Under the pieces are notes generated by a model. That model searched no databases. It saw nothing but the letters and a program-made list of their open reading frames with translations, and had not been told where the DNA came from. The position numbers and the translations under genes are program-made. A DNA stretch of 64,000 nt from DAOUMF01 sp034408935 (GTDB lineage: Bacteria > Chloroflexota > Dehalococcoidia > SM23-28-2 > RBG-16-64-32): NCBI GenBank assembly GCA_034408935.1, contig DAOUMV010000021.1:82348-146347 (forward strand). Direction: 5' to 3'. Positions 43,296 to 51,348 of this stretch are shown here, piece after piece. Within the stretch, counting starts at the first letter, position 1; each line of letters starts with the position of its first letter.

Positions 43296-44026
43296 ACGCC
43301 ACCGTCTTCACGCTCACGCTCCGACAGATCGCCGGGCAGCGCCGCTCCTTCCTCTTGTTCCTCCTGGCGCTCGTCCCCGTGGCCGTTGCTCTCATCTACC
43401 GGCTCGGCGAGCACGTCGACCAGCATGAGTGGACCGCGAACGTCCTCCTCAACGGCATCGTCGTCACCACGATCCTCCCGCTCGCCTGCCTCATCCTGGG
43501 CACTTCCGCTCTCGGCTCCGAGATTGAGGACGGCACGGCCGTCTACATCCTGGCAAAGCCCGTGCCCCGCCGCCAGATCATCGGTGCCAAGTTTGCGGCG
43601 TCCGCTATGGTCGCAGCCGTGTTCGTGGTCCCCGCCACCGCCATCTCTGGCCTCATCGGCCTCCATGGCGTATCGGAGGAAGGCATCGTCACCGGCTTCG
43701 GCCTCGCCACCCTGGTGGGCCTCTTCGCATACACCGCGGTGTTCATGCTGCTCAGCGTCGCCACCAGCCGTGCCCTCCTCTTCGGCCTCGCCTACGTCTT
43801 CATCTGGGAGGGCCTCGTCACCGAGCTCTTCTCCGGCACCCGCTACCTCAGCATCCGCCAGTACTGCCTCGGCCTCGCCGACCTTGTCTCGACGGTCAGC
43901 AAAGATGAGTTCGAATCCAACCTCGGCGGGCCCGAAGGCCTGATACTCGCCGCGGTCGTCACTTTGATCGCCCTCGTCATCGCCGTCCGCCGACTGGAGG
44001 CGTTCGAACTCACGGGTACGGACTAG
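43292..44026 (+). CDS. ABC-2-type permease (NosY-like)
   Basis: A 244-aa protein with six spans; GTSALGSEIEDGTAVYILAK and KPVPRRQIIGAKF are the NosY-type E-x-x-x-G-T and P-x-x-R motifs. An ATGA overlap joins it to the second ATPase. It is the last gene of the four-gene operon. Substrate unknown. Confidence 0.85.
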   Translation: MNATVFTLTLRQIAGQRRSFLLFLLALVPVAVALIYRLGEHVDQHEWTANVLLNGIVVTTILPLACLILGTSALGSEIEDGTAVYILAKPVPRRQIIGAKFAASAMVAAVFVVPATAISGLIGLHGVSEEGIVTGFGLATLVGLFAYTAVFMLLSVATSRALLFGLAYVFIWEGLVTELFSGTRYLSIRQYCLGLADLVSTVSKDEFESNLGGPEGLILAAVVTLIALVIAVRRLEAFELTGTD

Positions 44027-44237
44027 GCGATCAGGCGCCTCTGGGAGTGACACTGAGTGTCGATAGCCTGCGGTCCGGCTGGCAGGTCAGCCCGGGCCTT
44101 CGCCTCGCACAACCTCGTGAGCGGCCGGTTGCCGCCATACCATCCCCGGCATGCTTCCGATGTCGGTTCCCGGGGTGTTACAGTTGCACCAGCCATTCAA
44201 CGGAGAGTCGCTCGTTGCCTTGCCCAAGGAGAGCGTC

Positions 44238-45341
44238 GTGCCCGCGGAGATGACAGCAGCGGCCGTCGACCCGGAGCGGATTCGGAGCGCGTGGGCCGGA
44301 CGCATTTCGGGCTGTCAGCTTGGGAAAGCGGTGGAGGTCCTCTCGATCAGACAGGGCCACGAAGGGCTGACTTCGTATCTTCGGAAGGCAGATACGCTAC
44401 CACTCCGCGACTACGTTCCTCTGGTCGCAGGCACGCTTGTCGAGCTGACCGGTCGTGAGTCGTGTCGGGGCGAGTTGAGTCGCAGCGAGCCGGACGACGA
44501 CATCAACTACACCGTGCTCGCGCTCATGCTCCTCGAACGCTGCGGCCTGCAACTGTCGACAGAGGAAGTAGCACGCGCCTGGTTGCGACTGTTGCCGGCG
44601 GCCTCGACGTGGACGGCAGAGCGGTTCGCGTACCGCACGCTCCTAGAGCGCGCCGATGAGCTGTTCGCCTATGGGATGCCGCCAGGCTTCGACCTCGCGG
44701 AGTGCGCCCGCAACGAGTACAGCGACTGGATCGGCGCGCAGATTCGCGCCGACATGTACGGTTGGGTATGCCCAGGGCGTCCCGACCTGGCGGCCGACCT
44801 GGCACGGCGCGATGCTGCCCTCTCCCACAGCGGCGACGGTGTCCACGGAGCCGCCTTCGTTGCCGCGCTTGGCGCTGCGATCCCGGTGGCGGGGTCGCTG
44901 GAGGAGGCGGTCGACGTAGCGTACGATCAAGTCCCCGGCGGCTCAGGAGTGTCCGAGGCCATTAGTTTCGCTCGGTCGCTCGCGGCAGCGGATGACGCTG
45001 TCGAGCGAATCCACGAGCGGTACGAGAGGCTACCGCCAGTGCACAGTGTGAACAACCTCGCGCTGGTTGTCTGGGCTCTGCTCTCTCGACAGCACGATTA
45101 CTCGGCAGCCATCGGTGATGTCGTTGCGGCCGGTTGGGATACCGACTGCAACGGCGCCACTGTCGGCGGCCTCTGGGGACTCACCGGACGCTCAATCCCC
45201 GAGCATTGGACCGCGCCCTGGCAAGAGCGGGTTGCAGTGACGCTGGCCGGCGTTGGTGAGCTCTCTCTGGATGATCTCGTGGCGCGCACAGTCGCTGTCG
45301 CGGAGCGCATCAGTGCGGCGGCAGGCAGCGGCGAGGGTTGA
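44238..45341 (+). CDS. ADP-ribosylglycohydrolase-family protein
   Basis: A 367-aa all-alpha enzyme of the DraG/ARH family. The metal-binding motifs SEPDDDINYTVLAL (first Asp pair) and AAGWDTDCNGATVGGL (C-terminal DxD) are intact. DraG relatives cleave ADP-ribose from proteins or act on related ribosides. The GTG at 44238 has AAGGAG 6 nt upstream. The next gene is a ribokinase, which suggests that the freed product is a ribose or ribonucleoside-like sugar taken into metabolism. That link is inference. Confidence 0.84.
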   Translation: MPAEMTAAAVDPERIRSAWAGRISGCQLGKAVEVLSIRQGHEGLTSYLRKADTLPLRDYVPLVAGTLVELTGRESCRGELSRSEPDDDINYTVLALMLLERCGLQLSTEEVARAWLRLLPAASTWTAERFAYRTLLERADELFAYGMPPGFDLAECARNEYSDWIGAQIRADMYGWVCPGRPDLAADLARRDAALSHSGDGVHGAAFVAALGAAIPVAGSLEEAVDVAYDQVPGGSGVSEAISFARSLAAADDAVERIHERYERLPPVHSVNNLALVVWALLSRQHDYSAAIGDVVAAGWDTDCNGATVGGLWGLTGRSIPEHWTAPWQERVAVTLAGVGELSLDDLVARTVAVAERISAAAGSGEG

Positions 45342-45352
45342 GGGGCCGCGGC

Positions 45353-46282
45353 ATGCCAGACGTCGCCGTGCTAGGCGGTCTGAATATGGACCTGATTGTC
45401 GAAACCCCTCGGCCGGCCGGCCCTGGTGAGACGCTTGAGGGGACTAGATTCTATGCGACACCGGGAGGAAAGGGCGGCAACCAGGCGGTCGCGGCCGCAC
45501 GAATCCTGGGCGAACGAGCGCCGGTGATCCTGGTTGGGCGGGTTGGCCGGGATCCGTACGGCGATGACCTGATCGCGTCCCTGAATGCCGCCGGGGTTGA
45601 CACGAGATACGTCCGCCGGGATCCAACGCGCACTTCTGGGGTGGCCGTGATCTTCATCGACGCCCATGGCGAAAGCTACGTTAACGCCGTCTACGGCGCC
45701 AACGGCTGCTGCGACCAGCAACAAGTCACGGACGCGCGCGAGGCCCTAGGGGACGCAGGCGTACTGCTCGTCCAGCAGGAGATACCGCTCGACCCTACAC
45801 TTGCGGCGATGAAGGAGGCGCGCAGACTGGGCGCGACCGTGATCCTCGATCCGGCTCCCACGCGGTCCCCACTTCCAGACGGGTTCCTCGCCGCCTGCGA
45901 TATCGTCACGCCGAACGAGCACGAGGCGGCGGACCTTTGCGGCTTCGCGGTCGACAGCGTGGACTCCGCACGTCGGGCAGCACTGCAGATCCGCGATGCC
46001 GGTGCACCGACCGTGATCGTGACGCTCGGGGAAGCCGGTGCATGGGTGGAGGGCAATAACGTCTCGGAACTGGTAGCGGCCCCCAGCGTCCGTACTGTCG
46101 CCACCGTTGGCGCGGGCGACGCGTTCAACGGCGGGCTGGCAGCGGGCCTCGCTATGGGACTCGATCTCATGCAGGCCGTTCGTCTTGGAGTCGCAGCGGG
46201 AGCCCTGTGCGTGACGAGAGAGGGCGCGCAGCAGGCTATGCCGACGTACATAGAAGTCGAGCGTCTGCTCACACACGACTAG
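45353..46282 (+). CDS. rbsK: ribokinase-family sugar kinase (PfkB)
   Basis: A 309-aa PfkB kinase: VLGGLNMDLIV at the start, GGKGGNQAVAAARI (PfkB signature 1) and TVGAGDAFNGGLAAG (signature 2, anion hole and catalytic Asp). NPxE-like TPNEHEA is present. It most resembles ribokinase. The ATG at 45353 sits behind GAGGGG; a TTG five codons earlier is less likely. It follows the ADP-ribosylglycohydrolase by 11 bp, with probable co-transcription. Confidence 0.86.
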   Translation: MPDVAVLGGLNMDLIVETPRPAGPGETLEGTRFYATPGGKGGNQAVAAARILGERAPVILVGRVGRDPYGDDLIASLNAAGVDTRYVRRDPTRTSGVAVIFIDAHGESYVNAVYGANGCCDQQQVTDAREALGDAGVLLVQQEIPLDPTLAAMKEARRLGATVILDPAPTRSPLPDGFLAACDIVTPNEHEAADLCGFAVDSVDSARRAALQIRDAGAPTVIVTLGEAGAWVEGNNVSELVAAPSVRTVATVGAGDAFNGGLAAGLAMGLDLMQAVRLGVAAGALCVTREGAQQAMPTYIEVERLLTHD

Positions 46283-46650
46283 CTAGAGGCCTGGTCACCT
46301 TCGCAGCCCATTCAGCTCCACCTCCGTCGCTTGCCCATCGTCGTTCCCTCCTCCTGCCGAAGTCTCTGCTTGGCGGGCAAGCTGACGAGAGGATTCGTTG
46401 TGACCGCGCGACACGTCCGAAAAGACCTGGTCGCGAAAGACGCTCGGACTTCCAGTCTGGCGCCCACACCTCGCCCAGCTTCGCGTTAGCTCGGAGAGCA
46501 TCTGCCTTAGGTCTCAGGTGGCTCCTGGCTGAATCTGGCAGGCTGCGCTCAGGGGCAAGGACGACCACCTGCCTGGAAGGCAGAGAGTCGTGGCCTTCGC
46601 ACACTACGGCACAAACCCCGGAAAAAGATTGTGAAAACGCTCTCTAACTC

Positions 46651-46679
46651 TTGACAGCCACGCAGCAAGGGAGTAGGTT
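46651..46679 (+). promoter_or_regulatory. promoter of the Rrf2-family regulator
   Basis: TTGACA at 46651-46656, a 17-bp spacer, and TAGGTT at 46674-46679. The gene starts at 46717. The preceding 46283-46650 shows no gene. Confidence 0.58.
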
Positions 46680-46716
46680 GGAAGTTAACCGATAGGCTTA
46701 GTTCCATCCATCACAA

Positions 46717-47160
46717 ATGAAGGTCTCGACCAGAGCACGATACGGCACCAGGGCGATGCTTGACGTTGCTCTTCATAGCCCAGAAGGGCCGGTGCACCTT
46801 AAGGATGTCGCCCGAAGGCAGCAGGTATCGAAGAAGTACCTCGAACACATCACGAGCAGACTGCAGGCGGCGGGCCTCCTGAGAAGCATCCGCGGGACGC
46901 GCGCCAGCACCAGTCTGGGCAGGCCGCCGTCCGAGATAAGGCTCAGCGAGATCTTCCAGATCCTCGAAGGCCCATTCGCGGTGTTGGAATGCATTGACAA
47001 TCCCGAGCGCTGTCCCCGCTCCAGCACCTGCGCAACGCGCGACATCTGGATCCGGCTGAGCGATGCCGTGCGCGCCTTGCTGGAATCGATAACCCTGGAC
47101 GACCTTTGTCGCCAACAGCGTGCGAAGGAACAGCCAGGGGCGGCTATGTACTACATCTAG
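46717..47160 (+). CDS. Rrf2/IscR-family transcriptional regulator
   Basis: A 147-aa winged-helix protein: KVSTRARYGTRAMLDVALH, LKDVARRQQVSKKYLEHI (recognition helix) and RPPSEIRLSEIFQILEG. Three Cys, at positions 92, 99 and 105, match the Fe-S-cluster ligands of IscR (92, 98, 104), so it probably binds a cluster and senses redox or iron state. The usual GGGY wing loop is altered (GTRASTSLG), so its DNA site may differ. No isc/suf gene is adjacent; its likely target is itself or the downstream membrane-protein gene. Confidence 0.86.
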   Translation: MKVSTRARYGTRAMLDVALHSPEGPVHLKDVARRQQVSKKYLEHITSRLQAAGLLRSIRGTRASTSLGRPPSEIRLSEIFQILEGPFAVLECIDNPERCPRSSTCATRDIWIRLSDAVRALLESITLDDLCRQQRAKEQPGAAMYYI

Positions 47161-47337
47161 CGGTAATGGCTCGCACAATCACAGGTCGGCGGTGAAGAGT
47201 GAGGGAAAACGTAAAGCTCGTAGAGCTACCCGTGGCTCGTGTCACTAGAGGGAGGGACATTGAGGAACAAGCGGCCGTCACTGATTGCACAATAAGCCAG
47301 TTGTGAAGCCAGGTAGTGAAAAGGAAGGAGAGCCCCC

Positions 47338-47895
47338 ATGAAGTTCGTTCGTCTATTCCTGGTCTTGGGTACCTTGGGCCTGGGAGCCGTATTGCTTGCC
47401 TCCGGCGTCTACATGATGGTTTCCGGCATGCATGCGCGGTCAGACGTCAAGGATGGGATTACTCAGGAGAACCTCGTCGTCGCGGATCCGCATGTCCTTC
47501 TCACGTATCCCGGAGCACACGCACCTGACGGTGTTGAAGTTCCCACTGTCGTTATCGACACGGCCTCTGAAGCGGAAGCGCAGGCCCAGGTGATCCGAAC
47601 CCATGTCTTGGGAATTACAGACGGCAAGACCTATGCGGAGATGGACAGAGATGATCCCAACCGCGATACGTACCTGAACGCCCTGACTCTGGAGTCGGCT
47701 CTGCACCAGGCGCAGATAGGCTTTGAAACCACCAGACTTGTCATCGGCCTGGGTGCAATCGTTGTAGTCCTCGGAGCCGGCACTATCGTTCTCGGCGCGC
47801 CTCTTGCGTACTTCGCCACAGCCGCAAAGCGTGAGCGCGAAACCTCCACAGAGCGGTCTGCGGCAAAGGGGCGATTGGCTTTGTCAGAGGAATAA
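47338..47895 (+). CDS. two-span membrane protein, unknown
   Basis: A 185-aa protein with helices at about residues 5-30 and 135-160, an outer domain between them (about 35-130) and a basic/polar cytoplasmic tail. The outer part is acidic (VADPHVLLTYPGAHAPDG, EMDRDDPNRDTYLNAL). GGAAGGAGAG precedes the ATG. It follows the Rrf2 gene by 177 bp and may be its regulatory target. Function unknown. Confidence 0.6.
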   Translation: MKFVRLFLVLGTLGLGAVLLASGVYMMVSGMHARSDVKDGITQENLVVADPHVLLTYPGAHAPDGVEVPTVVIDTASEAEAQAQVIRTHVLGITDGKTYAEMDRDDPNRDTYLNALTLESALHQAQIGFETTRLVIGLGAIVVVLGAGTIVLGAPLAYFATAAKRERETSTERSAAKGRLALSEE

Positions 47896-48013
47896 AGACC
47901 GCCTGCCTACGCGACCCCTCGGTGGCAGTTCGTCGTTCTACGACACGAAGGTGAACCTGGTTAAGGTGTAGGCCAGGCCACGAGCGCGGGTGAATGCCGT
48001 CTGCTGCTTGCCG

Positions 48014-48142
48014 CTCGACGTCTGCGCCTGCAAGAACTCGGATGTAGCGCGCGGCTCCCTGCGGGCGTCTGCCTGCAACATCGCCGGCACGTGGCCCGCG
48101 CGGACGCGGGTGGCTCAGCCGCAATTGCCTTGCCTTGTCTAG
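48014..48142 (+). pseudogene. decayed C-terminus of a spore-photolyase-like radical SAM gene
   Basis: 43 codons, LDVCACKNSDVARGSLRASA... to TAG, match the end of the intact gene at 51342-52322 at about 85% of residues. Nothing upstream (47896-48013) continues the frame. It lies beside a tRNA-Lys fragment, as does the intact gene's module, and suggests an older, eroded copy of the same island. Confidence 0.78.
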
Positions 48143-48216
48143 GCGGCGAGCTTCCTCCGCCAGCTAGCCACCGGGACCCGGCTCAGATTCAAATTGCGCC
48201 GGCTCGACCGTCAGGG

Positions 48217-48262
48217 GAACGCTCCCCCGTCGCTTGACTGGTCGATTTCAGATATGAATGTC
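48217..48262. repeat. weak copy of the R1 island-end repeat
   Basis: GAACGCTCCCCCGTCGCTTG and AGATATGA, just before the tRNA fragment, resemble GAACGAATCCCCCAGTCAGC and AGATATGA in the R1 sequence at 59959-60154. Spacing is changed, so identification is tentative. Confidence 0.4.
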
Positions 48263-48308
48263 TGGAGGGCCCGGTGGGATTCGAACCCACGACTTCCGGA
48301 TCAAGAGT
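48263..48308 (-). repeat. tRNA-Lys 3' fragment, outermost copy (att-like)
   Basis: About 46 nt matching the 3' half (anticodon loop to CCA) of tRNA-Lys, with several changes. The anticodon reads CUU. The 5' half is absent, so it is not a functional tRNA. It marks the outer border of module A. Confidence 0.8.
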
Positions 48309-48329
48309 TGCCCCGGGCCTGTTTTAACC

Positions 48330-49511
48330 CTACAGCCTGCAGTTGCACCGCCCCATGCTCGCTGCCAGGCCGGTGCTCTCCCAGAGCTCTTCCTCCTCGA
48401 GGCAGAGGGCGATCTCCAGGTCCGGACGAAGGCGCCGCGCACACGCAATGATCGACGAGTAGACCTCGTGGCGGAGGGTGCGGGGGTAGCGCGCCCTCCC
48501 GTCCCCCGCCGTCGGGGAGGCGCGGTCGATGCGCTGCGAGACGAGGTTCCGCGTCCCCATCTTCCTCTCCATGAGGTCGCGAGCGCTCCGGTAGATGCAG
48601 ATGCCGCCGAGGGTGAGGCGGCGAATGGGTACCGCCTCGAGGAGGCGTTTCGTGAACGCCCTGTACGCATCCTGCCACCCGTCGATCGGGATGATTGGCA
48701 TTATGATGGCGCGGACGGGGTAGCCGCTGTCGGCGGCAAGGCGCATCGCCTCGAGGCGCTCATCGATGCTGGGCACGTTCTCCTCGAACATCGCCGACAC
48801 CTCGGGTGGATTCACGCTCCATGAGAGGATGGAGTGTTCCCGATGCTCCAGATGCAGGAGGCGGTCGACGTGGGCGCTCTTCGTGAGGAGTGTAAGGCGT
48901 GCCCAGGGATGCTCGGCAAAGAAGGGCACCAGCACCGTCGAGTAGGCGGTGAGGGGGTCCAGGGCCAGCGAATCCTGGAGCTTCCCGAGGTAGAACGCGG
49001 TGGGCCTTCGCTGCCTGCGAGCGATGCGATCGATTTCGAAGAGCATCTCGGGCAGGTTGACGTAGATCTTCACGGAGGGCGAGAACTTGACGCCTGGGGT
49101 TCCGGCCAGGTAGCAGTAACTACAACCGTAGGGACAGAAGCCGTAAGGAGAGAAGTGCCAGTAGTTCGGGCAGGCGTTTCCCTTCTCCGCGGAGAAACGT
49201 ACGGCCGACTGCAGCTCCCCGAACACGAGGGTGTGCTTCCCGGCCCGGTGCAGGCCGAGAGGGTCTCGCCCGCCCAGTTGCAGACGGTTATGGGCCGTGC
49301 CGAGGCGGTCTTCCACGGGCGCTTCGGGATAGAGAGCGCATATGCGCTCCACGAACCGCTTTCGTTCGGCGGTGGCGATGCTGCCTCGGGCGAGGTAGAT
49401 GCGCTCGACCTCGAAGTGGGCCGGCCGGAAGGGGTCGTAGTCCGTGGGCAGGGATGGAGTGGATACAGCCGCTCCGAACATATCCCTCTGGTCGCAGGTC
49501 AGCTTGCCCAT
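48330..49511 (-). CDS. spore-photolyase-like radical SAM protein A
   Basis: A 393-aa radical SAM enzyme with FCPYGCSYCYLAG (Cx3Cx2C, about residues 125-132), then VKIYVNLPEML and LGKLQDSLALDPLT, as in the SplB family that repairs spore photoproduct or acts on nucleic acids. The C-terminus ends in MGRCNC, a further Cys pair. It faces away from the methyltransferase-like gene across about 240 bp. The start at 49511 is uncertain; 49481 and 49580 are alternatives. This host is unlikely to form spores, so another substrate (DNA lesion, RNA, peptide) is likely. Confidence 0.78.
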   Translation of the reverse strand: MGKLTCDQRDMFGAAVSTPSLPTDYDPFRPAHFEVERIYLARGSIATAERKRFVERICALYPEAPVEDRLGTAHNRLQLGGRDPLGLHRAGKHTLVFGELQSAVRFSAEKGNACPNYWHFSPYGFCPYGCSYCYLAGTPGVKFSPSVKIYVNLPEMLFEIDRIARRQRRPTAFYLGKLQDSLALDPLTAYSTVLVPFFAEHPWARLTLLTKSAHVDRLLHLEHREHSILSWSVNPPEVSAMFEENVPSIDERLEAMRLAADSGYPVRAIIMPIIPIDGWQDAYRAFTKRLLEAVPIRRLTLGGICIYRSARDLMERKMGTRNLVSQRIDRASPTAGDGRARYPRTLRHEVYSSIIACARRLRPDLEIALCLEEEELWESTGLAASMGRCNCRL

Positions 49512-49752
49512 TTGCTGCACGATCACGTCAAGAGCATCGGCTTGACGGCTCTGGGCTGGCGACTCCTGATAGTAGCACATGTGTGCGGAACAGACAATAA
49601 GGGTCCTGAAGAGCGCAATGGGGCGAAGGACTTGGGCAACGCCAGGTGACAGAAACCTCTTCTTTCTATCGATCACGACCTACTACCCTCAGGGTCGTGA
49701 TGATGTTCGACTTCTCGATGCTAGGAGATCCGATCAGAACGGACATGCCGCG

Positions 49753-51348
49753 ATGGGCTTGAGCGCACCCCAAGCTCGACGAGATCTTCGCAGCGCTCGG
49801 TTGCGCTCCACGTTCGATGCACCGGATCTTATTGCGCGGCTGGTCGTCTCCCGGGGAGGAAGCTTCGCCCCTCAGACGCGAAACTGGGCGGACTATTGGC
49901 GGCCTGTGCAGTGGTTTGGCAGCCCGCGGATCGATCATGCCCTCCGTCAGCTCGGGACTGCATGGCAGAAGTACATCGCTTCTTCGTTCGATCCATCGCT
50001 GATGAGGGAGTACTGCTTTCGGTACTTCTCGCTGCTCGACGCGGTGCTTTCGGTAAGGGATGACTTGTCTGCCTCGCCGCTGTGGCAGCGCGCCTTGCAG
50101 ATCGTGCTGGGTTTCGAGTGCTTCACCATCAATGAAGGAGTCCTTGGCCCGGAGGGCGGGGCCGCTGGCACAACCACGCTCCGCAATCCCTGCTACCTTC
50201 TGGCCAAGCTGAAGCGGCCGGATGCGCCTGACGACACGCGGTTTCACCCGCTCATACTCGCCGGCGATGGAAGGGCGGAGGGTTTGTTCTTCCACTACCG
50301 TCGATACCGGCTCTCGGAAGATTCGCCGATGTCGCTCTTGGTCTACCCGGCACTCGATCCCGCTCGCCGTCCAAGGAGCTTTCGACTTGTGGCCACGCTG
50401 GCGAGCGCTCTGGGTTCGATTGGCGATCCCTTTGCCGAGGCGCGCGCGGAGCGTCTGTGGAGAAACGTGCTGCGCCCGATTCTGCAGGGCGTCTACGCTG
50501 GCTGGCCTAGCCGAGGGCCGATCGAACTCGTGGACATTGGCGCGGGTAGCGGCGCTTTGATGGCGACTCTCTGTCGAGAGCTGGCCACTTGGAGCCAAGC
50601 TGCTGGGTTCACTCCCCGCCTGCGTCTGTGGCTAGTCGATCTGGCTCCACCTGCTGCCATGTCCGTCTTCCGGACCCCGCCGCTGGGCCGCTTCGTGGAG
50701 AACTTGGCGAGCGTCAGCATGGACTATCGCACCTGGCTTGCATCGCCCCGGCGGCTGCCCGCGGCGTCGGGCCCGCGCGTGGCGCTCGCTTCCAAGATTT
50801 TCGATGTCTCGAGTCGCTTTGCCATTCACAATTATCGCACGGATGTGCTATCATCTGTCGTCGAGAGCCCTAGGGGGTTAGAGCGAGAGCGACACATGCC
50901 CGAGCGGTGTCTGGCGCCCAGCGGTGAAGGACCCAACGCATTGCAGATGTCGAGTTCGCGCGTGGTGGTATCGGAAGGTCACGTCTTCCCACTGGCGTCA
51001 CTCTCGGGATTCTTTCGGGGTTTACGCCTGCTCTCGCAGTCAGGCGCAGATGGCCATACGGAGGAAGACGGCCTGTTGCTGCCAGTGAGGAGCCTGGACC
51101 CACAGAGCCTCGTTGCCGCCGATGGTGCCAGCGTGATCGGCCGTCTGCTTGAGCAGTGCGACTACCTGATCGTCGAGGATGCGGACCTGCGGCCACGTGA
51201 TCTCATCGACCACCTGAGAGCGTTCTCGCTTCGGGGAATCGCGGTGCAGGATATGACTAGAGCGATGGAGCTCAAGGCGAACTACGCGTATGTCCTCTGG
51301 CCGAGAGGGCGCGGAGCGCCGCCGTTAGAGGGAGAGCGCATATGGTGA
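49753..51348 (+). CDS. large methyltransferase-like protein of unknown family
   Basis: A 531-aa protein. An N-terminal helical region (about 1-250) leads to a class I SAM-binding motif, IELVDIGAGSGALMATLC, at about 258-275, with LWLVDLAPPA after it. C-terminal parts contain VALASKIFDVSSRFAIHNY and DYLIVEDADLRPRDLIDHLR. The SAM site is clear, but the rest matches no family I know. It overlaps the radical SAM B start by 7 bases, so the two are co-translated. The start is uncertain: ATG 49753 has no ribosome site. Confidence 0.62.
   Translation: MGLSAPQARRDLRSARLRSTFDAPDLIARLVVSRGGSFAPQTRNWADYWRPVQWFGSPRIDHALRQLGTAWQKYIASSFDPSLMREYCFRYFSLLDAVLSVRDDLSASPLWQRALQIVLGFECFTINEGVLGPEGGAAGTTTLRNPCYLLAKLKRPDAPDDTRFHPLILAGDGRAEGLFFHYRRYRLSEDSPMSLLVYPALDPARRPRSFRLVATLASALGSIGDPFAEARAERLWRNVLRPILQGVYAGWPSRGPIELVDIGAGSGALMATLCRELATWSQAAGFTPRLRLWLVDLAPPAAMSVFRTPPLGRFVENLASVSMDYRTWLASPRRLPAASGPRVALASKIFDVSSRFAIHNYRTDVLSSVVESPRGLERERHMPERCLAPSGEGPNALQMSSSRVVVSEGHVFPLASLSGFFRGLRLLSQSGADGHTEEDGLLLPVRSLDPQSLVAADGASVIGRLLEQCDYLIVEDADLRPRDLIDHLRAFSLRGIAVQDMTRAMELKANYAYVLWPRGRGAPPLEGERIW

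Noticed and set aside
44130..44160. Match between CCATCCCCGGCATGCT here and CCGTCCCCGGCATGCT near 31315 as another duplicated segment.
   Set aside because: Only about 13 continuous bases agree and the flanks do not; likely chance in GC-rich sequence.
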